A stretch of 46,009 bases of DNA from a virus: positions 1-46,009 of the IMG/VR virus record IMGVR_UViG_3300034108_000621, one strand, 5' to 3'. The notes beneath the pieces were generated by a model. That model was given only the letters and a program-made list of their open reading frames with translations, was not told where the DNA came from and did not search any database. Below are positions 30,754-40,186 of the stretch, piece by piece. How positions within the stretch are numbered: the first letter of the stretch is position 1; each line of letters starts with the position of its first letter. Position numbers and translations under genes: made by a program.

Positions 30754-31836
30754 ATGGCTAAGGTAAAGGTAACTACACCTCAAAACGCTAAGCAGATTGC
30801 TCAGCAGTACGGAACTACTGCGAAACAGATTCGTGACCTAAACAAGCTTGACAAAGGCGAGAAGATTTCAGGCACCGTAAGACTAGGCAGAGGCGTTGGC
30901 CCAGTAACTCCATCTAGGACTGCACAATCTCTTTACGTTGACCCTACTCCGATGTATCAGCCAGCAATGGACTTTATCAACAAGCAGATGGGTGCAGCTA
31001 ACACTCGTTACGCTGCTAACCAGGCTGACATCAAATCTATCTTTGGAAACCTTTCAACTGTTCGTGCTGCAGACAAGCTAAAGATTCAAGAGCAGTTCAC
31101 TAAGTCAATCGCTGACCAGCAGTTAGCCCTTGCTAACAGAACCGCCGAAGCTCGTGCTGGTTCCGAGGCTGGCGCACAACAGCTAGCGGTTACCGCTGGT
31201 GAGCGTGGTCAAGGTCCAATGCCTGCTTCAAGCCCAGTACAGCTAGCTGCCGAAGAAGGCATCGCTCGTTCAAACGAATACCAGCAGACTTGGGCAGCCC
31301 TACAAAACGTAATGAGCCAGCAGGCTCAGAATGATGTCAACGCTGCAGTTCGTGGCTATGACTACCAGCAGGCTTCAGCTCTTGAGCAACTTCGCAACAA
31401 CCTAGAGCAAAGACTATCTGGCCTTGAAGGTCAGCAGATTGATGTACAGTCACAGCTAGCTGGCGCTCAGCTACAAGGACGCCAGGGTGTCATGCAGGCT
31501 AACTACGGTGAGATTCAGGCTCGCCGAGCACAAGAAGCTGCGCTTCGTACAGCCCAGGCTCGTGCTGCAGGAACTGCAGAAGCTGCTCGTATCCGTGCTG
31601 AAAATGCGCCTATAGAATACCCTGAAGGCCCAATAGGTTGGGACTTAAAGGTAACTGATGCTGGAGGAGACCCAACAGCGATTAGAGAAAGATTAAGGAA
31701 AATCGTAGCAAGCTTGCGTGCAGGAAACGCCGATGAAATGCCACCTCGCAATCTAATTAACCAAAGGTACCAAAAGCTTTACGGTAAAAAGGGTGACGCT
31801 GGTTACGCTAACGAGCTAGTCGACCTTATCTACTAA
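30754..31836 (+). CDS. Ejection protein candidate 2 with LysM-like N-terminus
   Basis: 360 residues. Residues about 10-52 fit LysM (AKQIAQQYGTTAKQIRDLNK then GTVRLGRGV), a peptidoglycan-binding unit. The middle is a long helical, Gln/Ala-rich region (AQQLAVTAGERGQGP; ALEQLRNNLEQRLSGLE), and the end is a basic-charged segment. This would suit a protein crossing the cell wall during injection. Paralogous to the upstream gene at the front. Confidence 0.68.
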   Translation: MAKVKVTTPQNAKQIAQQYGTTAKQIRDLNKLDKGEKISGTVRLGRGVGPVTPSRTAQSLYVDPTPMYQPAMDFINKQMGAANTRYAANQADIKSIFGNLSTVRAADKLKIQEQFTKSIADQQLALANRTAEARAGSEAGAQQLAVTAGERGQGPMPASSPVQLAAEEGIARSNEYQQTWAALQNVMSQQAQNDVNAAVRGYDYQQASALEQLRNNLEQRLSGLEGQQIDVQSQLAGAQLQGRQGVMQANYGEIQARRAQEAALRTAQARAAGTAEAARIRAENAPIEYPEGPIGWDLKVTDAGGDPTAIRERLRKIVASLRAGNADEMPPRNLINQRYQKLYGKKGDAGYANELVDLIY

Positions 31837-31860
31837 ATCGCATACTCTGCCCGATTAGCC

Positions 31861-31866
31861 TATAAT
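31861..31866 (+). promoter_or_regulatory. Consensus -10 (TATAAT) before the giant gene
   Basis: TATAAT 25 bases before the ATG at 31892, inside a 55-base gap in an otherwise close-packed operon. No convincing -35 at 16-18 bases. GGAAGAG precedes the ATG. It may be an internal promoter that supports expression of the very long last gene. Confidence 0.35.
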
Positions 31867-31891
31867 TGGTATAACAACAACCAGGAAGAGC

Positions 31892-34800
31892 ATGGCGAAA
31901 GACAACGAAAACAAGCCTAGCGATAGAACACGCTCTGGGTTGCCTCTAATCAAACCTGTCGCCCCACCTGCTCAAACGACCCCAACGGTCCCATCGCCAA
32001 AGCCACCTACGATTGATGCGCCAAAAATATCTACTGGGCGTACAAGGGGTGGGTTGCCAATCATTGTGCCATCGCCTACTAAGGCAATTACACCAGCTGC
32101 CCCAGCTCAAAAGAAACAGACCTTTCAGCAAAAGTTTGAAAAAGAAGTAAATAAGCAACTAGACGCTGCAGGCGGAGCGACAGTTGGCGTCCTAGGTGGC
32201 TTTATAGATGCAATTTCTACTGGACTTTCTTATGGTTCTGGTAAAGAAAAGGCCATCAGGGAGCTAACTGAAAAAGGCGTCATAACTGAATCTATGCGTG
32301 TCTACTTGCTTGACAAGATTAGTGGACCAACTGGGGCTAACAGCGAGACAGTAGCTCTTATTCCAAAGGCAACAGTTGTAGGAACTGAAGAAGCTGACCG
32401 CATAAATAAGTTTATAGAGAAGGCTGCTTGGGCTAACGCAACCGCTTGGACTCGTGGTGAGAAAGTAAACTATGGACTTGAAACGCTTTTTGGCGAAAAG
32501 AAAAATTACACACTAGACGAGTACGTCGCTGGTATTACTTACGACATCATCAATGACCCTCTAACCTTTGCTGGGTCTGGAGCTGTCAGTGCGGTAAAAG
32601 GTTTAGTCAAGGGTGGCGCTGCTGCCGTTAAGGCTGGAACTACAGCAGCCCTAAAGAGCGAGGTCTCACGTGAAGCTGCCATGGTTAGCAGGTTCAAGCA
32701 GACTAGAGAAGCTGAGGCTCTGCCAGTTGCCAAGGTTAAAGAGCCTAAGGTAAAGATAAAGCAGTCCGAGATTGAAACAGCACGTGCTCTTGGCGTAGAC
32801 GTTGCTAGCGAAGTCGAAAGAATCCGCAGACTTGGAACTTACACGACTACTCCAATCCCGCCAACAATAAGCTTTGGTCCTGTAAAGCTAAATCTAGGCT
32901 TAGTCACATCTTCGGCTCTTGAGGCTGGACAGAAAGCTTTGCTTTCAAGTTTGCGCTCTGACCTAGCTAGAGAGACTCTCTCTGACGTTTTAAAGGGCAA
33001 CGTTTCCAGTACCGCTGGTGTAGTTGTCGCAAGACAGGGTGAAGAATGGATTGTCAAGACTTCATCTGGCGAGAACATCGGTACACGTGCCACAAAAGAA
33101 GATGCCAAGGCGCTCGCAAAAGAAACTAAAGCAAACGCTAACAGCAAGCAAGTTGGCGAGGTTTCTGTTGACCAGCTACCAGTCAACGCTGCTCGCCAAA
33201 CAGAGGATGGCGTTGACGCCGTAGATGTCCCAGCTGAAGGCGGAGGGAGTGTCCAACTAGAAAAGAATACACCTCACCAAGCTACAGATGGCTCAGTCTG
33301 GATTTACGATGGGACGAAAGTAAAAGTCTTTGCTGACATGGATGGTGCACAAGCATCTCTAGTCCAAAAAGCACAAGCGCCTAAAGCAACTGTAAAGAAA
33401 ACCAAGGGCGTGGACGAGTACATTGTCCGTGCTGGTGATTACATTGAAACTTTCAAGACCAAAGCGGAAGCCTCTGCTGCAGCTGCAGCTTACAACACTG
33501 GCAAGGTTGTAACGCCTAGCAGAGTAGCTAGTGGTAAGAAGCCAGCACTGGATTTGACGCCGACACCTCAGTTTACATTTGCTGACCTAGGTAAAGGTAA
33601 GGTAACGACAAAAGAAGGTACTGTCCTCAAGAAGATTCTAAAGAAGGTTGATGAACTAGCGAGCAAAACCCCTGGTCGCAAGATTCGCCTTGCTATGACT
33701 AACCAGCGCTTGCTCCGTCGCATTATTAGAGATGGTACGCTTACTGATTCAACTGCAATGCGCTACCTTCACAGAGCTCTACGAAAAGACTTCGATAATG
33801 CTATCAAGCTAGCTAAGGTTGAAGGCGAACTAGAAACCCCATACACCTTGATGAAAACGCTACAAGCCACTGCTAAAGATAACGAAAACATTAATTGGAT
33901 TTCATCTTTAGTTTCCAACATAGTAATTAGGGTTGATAACTCACTTGTCCCGCTAAGTAAACTGCCAGAGCGATTCCCTAACTACATTAAAGATGTTCCT
34001 AACTATGTAGCAAAACAGGTTGCAGATAAACTTAAGCAAATTATGGACGAAGCTGCAACTCTTGCTAAAGCTAAAGACCCAATTGCTAGAACCGAAACCA
34101 AAGTGTATGACAGTCTTGTTTCTGTTTTTGGCGAGGACATTGCTAACCAAGTAAAAGCTACTGGAATCCTAAAGGGATTTAGCGCTGAAGCTAATAAGCA
34201 ATTTGAACTACTTGAAGCAAGACTGTTGAACCAGTACGAGAACGTCACTTACAAAAATCTTGACGAACTTATTGCTGGTCTACGCAACGGTGAAAGCGTC
34301 AACTCTGATTCACTACTTAGAATCTTCAAGGAGATTGACCCAGAAAACCAGATTACTAAGTCGACTCTAAAGGCAATGGAAGGTGGGACTGGTACTGGGC
34401 TACGTAACATCTTCCTAAACGAAGTTCCACAGACCGTCGCTGACATGAGGGTAAAGGTAGCTGTAGCTGGTGACGTCAGCGAGCTAATGAAGGCTAACGG
34501 AATTAGCTACGATGACTTGCTTGCCCAGGCAATCAAATTTATGCAGGAGCCAACTCCAGTCAACGCAATCGAGTTAGCTGGTAATACCTCCATTACTCCA
34601 GAATGGATTCAGGACGCTCTTTCAAAAGAATCTGCATCTGCCCTAGCTCAGCAGTTTAGCGACAGTATCTCTCCAGCAACTGGTCGCACTTGGAATGAGG
34701 GCGATGACATGGTGACATTGGCTCTCCGTGAATCATGGACAAACAAGTTCAACTACACCCAAGTTATTGAGCAATCTGAGGATTACATTGAAACCGTTTC

Positions 34801-37800
34801 TTCTCTTGGTCAAAAAGTAAAAAAGGTTTCGGACCAAAATTATGTTTCTCCAAACGGGGCTGTTTTGCCTAACGTATTCACTCAAGCTGACGAATTTCGC
34901 ATGGTTATGAAACTTACTGCTCTTATCAGGGCCCGTATCTCTAAGGGCATCAAAAGTAAGGGTAAGCCTAATGTCCTTACTCCTGCGAACAAGCTAGGTA
35001 AAGAAAAGCAACTTGAACTACGCAACGCTGGTGCTGATAGGCAGATTGATGAGTTTATCTATCAAATGGACCAAGCGTCCAGATTGCTTGGAATTCTTGG
35101 CGTAAGAATTACAAGGCTAAAAGAAGCTAACGACTTTACATTTGACGCTGCATACAAGGCAGAGCGTGCAGCTGCTAAGGCTGAGGGTCGCAAACCGAAC
35201 TATAACAAAGCAGCAGATGCCCACTTTGCGTACGTCCACATGGGCGATATCTTTAGAGCGTTTGACTCAACTGGTGGACGAGACATTTTGCGTCAAGCCT
35301 TCTTCCCAGTTACAGGCCCCGCCGACTACGACAAAAATACCATGGGCTTTATGGGTTTTGGCGACGCTGCCCGCCGTGTGCTTGAACTAGATGGTAAAGA
35401 AAGTATCGTTGACAAAGCTGAAATTGCTGAAGAGCTTGTAACTCGAATTCTAAGCAAGTCGGAAAAGATGAAGACTCCAACTCCAGCTTTCAAGGCTAGG
35501 CAGCCTGAGATTGCTGCTGCAATGGCTGAACATTTACTAAAGCCAGAAACAATTGCTGCGCTAAGAGAAGCTCACTTGGTCAAGGCTGTAGCCTCAGCTG
35601 ACCGTTGGGTTCGTGAAGCTCAGACAATTTCAGATGACGTTCTAAACTCATTACGTGAAGGTATGCGTGCTGCAGACTCAGTTGGCGAAACCTCTGACTA
35701 TGTAAGGCTAGAGGTTGTGAGGCAATACCTCCGCAGACTTGCACTTGCTGGAAATATCTTTGCAGCTCAGGGTGGTCGCTACGCTGAAGATATCTTTACT
35801 GCCTATGCAATGCAGTTTGCACAATACGGAAAACTCCCCCTATCTCCAGATGCTCCAGCGGGCACTATAATCAAAATTCTTGACGACCAGGAGAAGTCGC
35901 TACTTCGCACTCAGCTTTACCTACTTGACATGCACGTGGCACCAGAGCGTGCACAGGCTCAGGCAGCTGCTGGGCTCAAGTACAAGAAGCCTGCAGAGCT
36001 TGAAGCAGTACAGGACAAGCTGACTTTAGCCCAAGAGCAATTTGAAGAAGTAATGTCCAGAATCGGAATTGTCCGTGATGGTGGCACTCAAGAAGTTGCT
36101 GCATGGGAAAAGGAATACCAGCAAGTAAAGAAAGCACTTGAGAAGGCTCGTAAGAGTGCAGCCGAAAGCGGAATACAAACTTTCCATTACCAGGCTGGCA
36201 CTTGGGTTCCATCCGACCAGTACGACCCAACTATTGCACGCCAACTAGCTGAGGAGATGGAACGAGCTTATGTTGCAGGCGAGGCTGGTCGAGTTGCCAG
36301 GACAATGGTTGACGAGACTCCAGTCGTTCCTGAGTTTAAAGTCCTTAGTGGCAAGAAACTACAAGAGGCACTAAAGCGTGAAAACATTATTCTTACAAAT
36401 GCCAGAGTCGCAAACTCTGTAAAGCATGGTGAAGAGATTGCTGCTGCGATGTCAAAGGAAATTGGCAAGTACGACCAAGTTATTGATGACCCAGCTGTTT
36501 CAGCAATGCAGGAATTGCAAGAGCTAGAGCTAAAGCAGCTATCTGCAGACATGGACATGCCTCCAGTAGTTCACTACGCTGACGAAATTATCCCAGAAGT
36601 CATGCGTGTAGATGTTGAGTTCGATTCATTCTTCAAGGGCGACAAGGCAGTTGCGACTGGTCAGCTTGCTGAAAGGTTCTCATCATTCCGCAATAAAGAA
36701 GACCTGATTGCGCTCGCCAGAAAAGAAGAAACCTCTGGTATGTTGCGTACTTCAAACACAGCACAATTCTTGACCCGTATCCAGCGTGAGTACAGAGACA
36801 CTGCTCCAGCTGACTTTGCAGATGCACTTGGCTACGCCATCTCTCGTGGTGAGATTCCAAAGAGCGTGCAAGGTGTAACTCGTGAAATTGCCATGAAGAT
36901 AAGACCAATGATTGGTCCTATCCGTCAGGCACTAAGCGAGATGAACAAGAATGGTTTAATGAATGCTATTGAGCGTTTTGGCCTTAAAGACTTTTTAGAC
37001 CCTAAGTTTGATGAGAAATCTATGGTTCAAAGTATGGAATCAGTATTTGAAGCCTTGCCTTTTGTAAAAGCTAAAAACATAAAAACTGATGAAGAACAAT
37101 TGCGCTTGCGTCGCCTAGGCGAATCCTTGGAATCTGGTCTTCACCCAATTCAGTTGTTTGAGAACTTGGTAAAAGCAATCTCTGTAACAAAAGCAGAGCA
37201 GGGTCTTGCTGCAAACATAGTTGCAAACTTCGGATGGAAAAACCAGTTCAACAGCTACAAAGAAGCAGTGGACGCTGGATGGGTTGCAATCGAAAGCGCT
37301 GGTATAGGCCAGAAGTCAAATATTATTAACGCCCTACCTTCTCCAAAAGATGGTGCACTATTCCCGCCTGAAATTGCAGGCCAGGTTGGTGCAGTAGTTA
37401 GACACTGGAACGAAATGGTTACCAAGCCTCGCAATGAGTTTGTAAAGCAGGTTAGCCAGTGGACTGGTCTAGCCAAGGTGTTTATGACTGTAAACCGTTT
37501 GGGCTACCACACACTTAACCTTGTTAGCGACCTTTCAACTGCAGTAATCCGTGGCACTAGCCCAGCTGACATGATTCTGGGAACTAGGCTTGCATCTCGC
37601 TACATCGCTAGAACTTTGCCAGCTGAGTACGGTGGCTTGACAGACTTTGTTGCAAAGCGCACAGGTATGGCAACTGCACTTGAGCAGCAGCTTCGTTTGG
37701 TTACTAAGTCATGGGGTGCTGATGCTGATGCAATTGCAAAAGCAGATGCCGAAGGTTTTGCTCCTACAATCAGATTGGTTGGCGCAGGTGGCAACGTCAA

Positions 37801-38959
37801 GCGCACAAAGCTAGACCCAGATGAGCTTGTCGAAGGTATGACAAGACGAGGCATCTTTGAAAAGAACGTTTTTGTGAACGCTATCCAGGGTCTCGATGAC
37901 TCACTTATTCTTGACGCAAGAGACTTGGAAAAAGCAAAGTTTGGTCAAAAAGTCGGAGCTCGTGTAGCAAGGGCAACACAAATCGCTGGTAAGGTTGGTG
38001 GTGACTTTGCATCTGTATACAGCAACGCAATTCGTGCAGCTCACGCTAACAAGATTATCCAGAGCCGTTCATGGAGGAGCCTTGACGAAGCGCTTGACTT
38101 TGTTGCAGACGAACTAGCAATCTTCCACCCAACTAACAAGAGCCTTGGTTCATTTGAGCGCAGAAACTCTGCAGTAATTAGCTCCTTCTATACCTGGTTG
38201 CGTATGGCGCACGTCATGGCCTTCAAGATGGCAATGGAGAACTCTCGTGAGCTGTATGCAATTAACAACGCTTTGTACTATCTAAACTCACTAAACGGAG
38301 AACAGCCTCAGAGCAGGGGGACATCATTTGCAAACCCAGAAGGTGTTGCAGACTGGTTCCGTTATAGAAGTGGTCAGGTAATCTTGCCTGGCATGACAGA
38401 AGAAGGTGCATTAGGTATTCGTACCCCATTTGCACTCTACGAAGTTGTGAATAACTGGCAGTTTAATTACGACACCGCAAAGAGCTTAAATGAGAATGTT
38501 GCTGGTAGCGCTCAGCAACTAGGTAAGACCCTAGCCAGAATGACGCCGATTGCCTTCCAAACTGGATTTAAGGTTGCAACTGGTAGGGACATAGCCACTG
38601 GACAGACTGTAGCTAGAGAAACTGTTGGTGACTACGCAGCTATTCTTGCAGGGCTATTCCCAGCTGCTACAGGCCCCGCTAGAGGCTTTACACAGACTGA
38701 CTTGCCTGTAGAGATAGGTAAGACAATTGACAAGATTCTTGGGGCTCCTGCGAAGCCTGACACCACAGAGGAGATTACTCCAGACCAGGCTCTTATTGCT
38801 AGATTGAACAACCTACTAGGTGTTGCTGCATTCCAGCCTGAAAGTGAAGCCAGCAAAAAGCGTGCAAAGCAGCTTGAGACTGAGCGTAAAAAGCGTGAGC
38901 GTGAGATAGAATTGCAAAGGCGTAAAGAGCGTCGTCGGAGACGAAGAGAAGGTCAGTAA
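31892..38959 (+). CDS. Giant internal virion / ejection protein (2355 residues)
   Basis: About 15% of the window. The N-terminus is Pro/Thr-rich with a repeated TRGGLPI.P-like element (SGLPLIKP and GGLPIIVP), followed by a hydrophobic stretch (GGATVGVLGGFIDAIS, about 92-107). Most of the rest is long helices. The end is a strongly basic Lys/Arg tail, including RRKERRRRRRE. Position, after two Ala/Gln-rich proteins and at the end of the morphogenesis run, fits a huge injected protein such as T7 gp16 or the large proteins of N4-like phages. I could not find N4-type RNA polymerase motifs or a clear transglycosylase motif. Enzymatic domains may be hidden in the helices. Confidence 0.7.
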   Translation: MAKDNENKPSDRTRSGLPLIKPVAPPAQTTPTVPSPKPPTIDAPKISTGRTRGGLPIIVPSPTKAITPAAPAQKKQTFQQKFEKEVNKQLDAAGGATVGVLGGFIDAISTGLSYGSGKEKAIRELTEKGVITESMRVYLLDKISGPTGANSETVALIPKATVVGTEEADRINKFIEKAAWANATAWTRGEKVNYGLETLFGEKKNYTLDEYVAGITYDIINDPLTFAGSGAVSAVKGLVKGGAAAVKAGTTAALKSEVSREAAMVSRFKQTREAEALPVAKVKEPKVKIKQSEIETARALGVDVASEVERIRRLGTYTTTPIPPTISFGPVKLNLGLVTSSALEAGQKALLSSLRSDLARETLSDVLKGNVSSTAGVVVARQGEEWIVKTSSGENIGTRATKEDAKALAKETKANANSKQVGEVSVDQLPVNAARQTEDGVDAVDVPAEGGGSVQLEKNTPHQATDGSVWIYDGTKVKVFADMDGAQASLVQKAQAPKATVKKTKGVDEYIVRAGDYIETFKTKAEASAAAAAYNTGKVVTPSRVASGKKPALDLTPTPQFTFADLGKGKVTTKEGTVLKKILKKVDELASKTPGRKIRLAMTNQRLLRRIIRDGTLTDSTAMRYLHRALRKDFDNAIKLAKVEGELETPYTLMKTLQATAKDNENINWISSLVSNIVIRVDNSLVPLSKLPERFPNYIKDVPNYVAKQVADKLKQIMDEAATLAKAKDPIARTETKVYDSLVSVFGEDIANQVKATGILKGFSAEANKQFELLEARLLNQYENVTYKNLDELIAGLRNGESVNSDSLLRIFKEIDPENQITKSTLKAMEGGTGTGLRNIFLNEVPQTVADMRVKVAVAGDVSELMKANGISYDDLLAQAIKFMQEPTPVNAIELAGNTSITPEWIQDALSKESASALAQQFSDSISPATGRTWNEGDDMVTLALRESWTNKFNYTQVIEQSEDYIETVSSLGQKVKKVSDQNYVSPNGAVLPNVFTQADEFRMVMKLTALIRARISKGIKSKGKPNVLTPANKLGKEKQLELRNAGADRQIDEFIYQMDQASRLLGILGVRITRLKEANDFTFDAAYKAERAAAKAEGRKPNYNKAADAHFAYVHMGDIFRAFDSTGGRDILRQAFFPVTGPADYDKNTMGFMGFGDAARRVLELDGKESIVDKAEIAEELVTRILSKSEKMKTPTPAFKARQPEIAAAMAEHLLKPETIAALREAHLVKAVASADRWVREAQTISDDVLNSLREGMRAADSVGETSDYVRLEVVRQYLRRLALAGNIFAAQGGRYAEDIFTAYAMQFAQYGKLPLSPDAPAGTIIKILDDQEKSLLRTQLYLLDMHVAPERAQAQAAAGLKYKKPAELEAVQDKLTLAQEQFEEVMSRIGIVRDGGTQEVAAWEKEYQQVKKALEKARKSAAESGIQTFHYQAGTWVPSDQYDPTIARQLAEEMERAYVAGEAGRVARTMVDETPVVPEFKVLSGKKLQEALKRENIILTNARVANSVKHGEEIAAAMSKEIGKYDQVIDDPAVSAMQELQELELKQLSADMDMPPVVHYADEIIPEVMRVDVEFDSFFKGDKAVATGQLAERFSSFRNKEDLIALARKEETSGMLRTSNTAQFLTRIQREYRDTAPADFADALGYAISRGEIPKSVQGVTREIAMKIRPMIGPIRQALSEMNKNGLMNAIERFGLKDFLDPKFDEKSMVQSMESVFEALPFVKAKNIKTDEEQLRLRRLGESLESGLHPIQLFENLVKAISVTKAEQGLAANIVANFGWKNQFNSYKEAVDAGWVAIESAGIGQKSNIINALPSPKDGALFPPEIAGQVGAVVRHWNEMVTKPRNEFVKQVSQWTGLAKVFMTVNRLGYHTLNLVSDLSTAVIRGTSPADMILGTRLASRYIARTLPAEYGGLTDFVAKRTGMATALEQQLRLVTKSWGADADAIAKADAEGFAPTIRLVGAGGNVKRTKLDPDELVEGMTRRGIFEKNVFVNAIQGLDDSLILDARDLEKAKFGQKVGARVARATQIAGKVGGDFASVYSNAIRAAHANKIIQSRSWRSLDEALDFVADELAIFHPTNKSLGSFERRNSAVISSFYTWLRMAHVMAFKMAMENSRELYAINNALYYLNSLNGEQPQSRGTSFANPEGVADWFRYRSGQVILPGMTEEGALGIRTPFALYEVVNNWQFNYDTAKSLNENVAGSAQQLGKTLARMTPIAFQTGFKVATGRDIATGQTVARETVGDYAAILAGLFPAATGPARGFTQTDLPVEIGKTIDKILGAPAKPDTTEEITPDQALIARLNNLLGVAAFQPESEASKKRAKQLETERKKREREIELQRRKERRRRRREGQ

Positions 38960-39192
38960 TGGAAGAACAAAACGATTTTGAAGCCGTAAAGGCTGGAGCT
39001 GCTGTAATGTATTCAGCACTAAACTCTATTTACCAGCTACACGAAGAAACACCGCTAGTAGAGGGTGCTGTGTGTAGGCACTGCAGTAAGATTGCCGACG
39101 CCAATGTAGCTTATCCTTGCCCGACTGTGCAGATTTTGTTTAACGACTTTATTGGTGAAGAATCTACTTCTGAACCTTTGCCCGCTGAATAG
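38959..39192 (+). CDS. Zinc-knuckle protein (77 residues)
   Basis: TAATG-coupled to the giant gene. CRHC at about residues 39-42 and a later Cys (YPCP at 54) give a partial zinc site; a helix precedes it. The end is acidic. Its last 29 bases overlap the convergent minus-strand gene at 39164. Unknown function. Confidence 0.65.
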   Translation: MEEQNDFEAVKAGAAVMYSALNSIYQLHEETPLVEGAVCRHCSKIADANVAYPCPTVQILFNDFIGEESTSEPLPAE

Positions 39193-39463
39193 CGAGCGCT
39201 TTTCTTTTAGCATCAGCTTTAGAGCTAGCGCCCCATGCTTTTAGTGATAGGAGTAATCTAGTTGGTTTCCCATCCTTGTACTCAGGACCAGGCATATTGC
39301 CCATGCGAGATAGGAATGAACTCCTGCGGGGATTATTGCCAGCCTTTACTGGAGCCTTCAAGTCAGAACCAGGATTAGCTGCTTCGTAAGACTTGCGACC
39401 CTTTTCGTTTAGACCGCCAGATGGGTTCTTACCCTCTTTACGCTGCCAAGCTTCGCTAGCCAT
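39164..39463 (-). CDS. DUF6321-like small basic protein (99 residues)
   Basis: MASEAWQRKEGKNPSGGLNE, then RKSYEAANPGSDLKAPV, NPRRSSFLSRMGNMPGP and a Lys-rich end. The RKEGKNPSGGLN and R..F..RM..MPGP patterns match a small phage family known as DUF6321. Role unknown; probably nucleic-acid or virion associated because it is strongly basic. Last of four TAATG-linked basic genes on this strand. Confidence 0.72.
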   Translation of the reverse strand: MASEAWQRKEGKNPSGGLNEKGRKSYEAANPGSDLKAPVKAGNNPRRSSFLSRMGNMPGPEYKDGKPTRLLLSLKAWGASSKADAKRKALAIQRAKVQK

Positions 39464-39600
39464 TATTTGTCCCTAGGTGGGATTCTTCCCTCTTTGCGAA
39501 GCTTAGATAGCTGAATAGCAATAGCCTGCTTTTTTGGCAGGTAGTCACGTTTACCGCCGACCATGTGATAGGCCTTCTTCTCGGTAAACTTGTAAGGCAT
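39463..39600 (-). CDS. Small basic phage protein (45 residues)
   Basis: ATG in a TAATG overlap with the upstream stop, and its own TAA overlaps the next ATG. The sequence has YKFTEKKAYHMVGGKRDYL and KKQAIAIQLSKLRKEGRIP, Lys-rich throughout. Its place between basic genes supports real coding. Probably a minor DNA-associated or virion protein. Confidence 0.68.
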   Translation of the reverse strand: MPYKFTEKKAYHMVGGKRDYLPKKQAIAIQLSKLRKEGRIPPRDK

Positions 39601-39740
39601 TAGTAACCTAGTTGTGACTTAGCGCCAGACCAGTTCTGCTTCTTCTTAGTCTTGTCACGCATCTTGGCAACAGCAGCCTTCTTGGCTTCCATCTTGCCTT
39701 CTTTGGTGTAAGGATACTTCTTACCGTTTACCATTGGCAT
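39600..39740 (-). CDS. Small Lys-rich phage protein (46 residues)
   Basis: Begins MPMVNGKKYPYTKEGKMEAK and continues with Lys/Ala repeats, ending SQLGY. This opening is shared by small proteins in many marine and freshwater podophages, which adds support. One-base overlaps on both sides. Likely basic virion or DNA-binding protein; the function is not established. Confidence 0.7.
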   Translation of the reverse strand: MPMVNGKKYPYTKEGKMEAKKAAVAKMRDKTKKKQNWSGAKSQLGY

Positions 39741-39922
39741 TATTTCTTACCCTTCTTCATAGGCTTTAGTGACTCAAGAAATGACCTGCGAGGTGCATTC
39801 ATCATCTCTTTGTCATCTAGCATTTTGCCGACCTTAGAGGTCTTTGACATCTTCTTCATAGCCTTAGCCTTGGCAAGCTTGTTTAGAGCGCCTGGCTTCT
39901 TGTCGTCTTTATCCTTGTACAT
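39740..39922 (-). CDS. Small Lys/Met-rich protein (60 residues)
   Basis: Very basic (KAKAMKKMSKTSKVGKM), ending NAPRRSFLESLKPMKKGKK. The PRRSFL piece is like PRRSSFL in the DUF6321-like protein three genes downstream. Separated by 12 bases from the XhlA-like gene. Possible nucleic-acid binding or head-internal protein. Confidence 0.66.
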   Translation of the reverse strand: MYKDKDDKKPGALNKLAKAKAMKKMSKTSKVGKMLDDKEMMNAPRRSFLESLKPMKKGKK

Positions 39923-39934
39923 AGTGTTCCTATT

Positions 39935-40186
39935 CTATCTGATAATTGTAAATAGTGAGGCTAAAAATGAGACAATTGCGCCACCTAGCGCTGTCTTGGC
40001 AATCCTGTCAATCCACTCCATACGAGCCTGCTGAATCTCAATCCCACGCACTCTATCAGGCAGGTCGGACATTCCCTTGAGCTCGCTGGCAAGCTGAATT
40101 AGAAGTTTGTTGGTTTCCTGCTGCTCTTTGTAGAGGTCGTTGATGGTGACTTTGACATGGTTACCTTGGGTAGCCTCGCTAGCCAT
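39935..40186 (-). CDS. XhlA-like membrane-anchored protein (holin-associated candidate)
   Basis: 83 residues: a charged coiled-coil first part (NDLYKEQQETNKLLIQLASE, then RVRGIEIQQARMEWID) and one C-terminal span (about 62-80: IAKTALGGAIVSFLASLFTI). This matches the XhlA type, which helps lysis in some phages. A second membrane candidate lies with the endolysin (13059), so the lysis pair could be split. It overlaps the fibre gene by one base. Confidence 0.65.
   Translation of the reverse strand: MASEATQGNHVKVTINDLYKEQQETNKLLIQLASELKGMSDLPDRVRGIEIQQARMEWIDRIAKTALGGAIVSFLASLFTIIR

Noticed and set aside
31892-38959. Giant protein as an N4-type virion RNA polymerase
   Set aside because: I searched by eye for the single-subunit polymerase motifs and found no convincing set. 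A profile search could reverse this.
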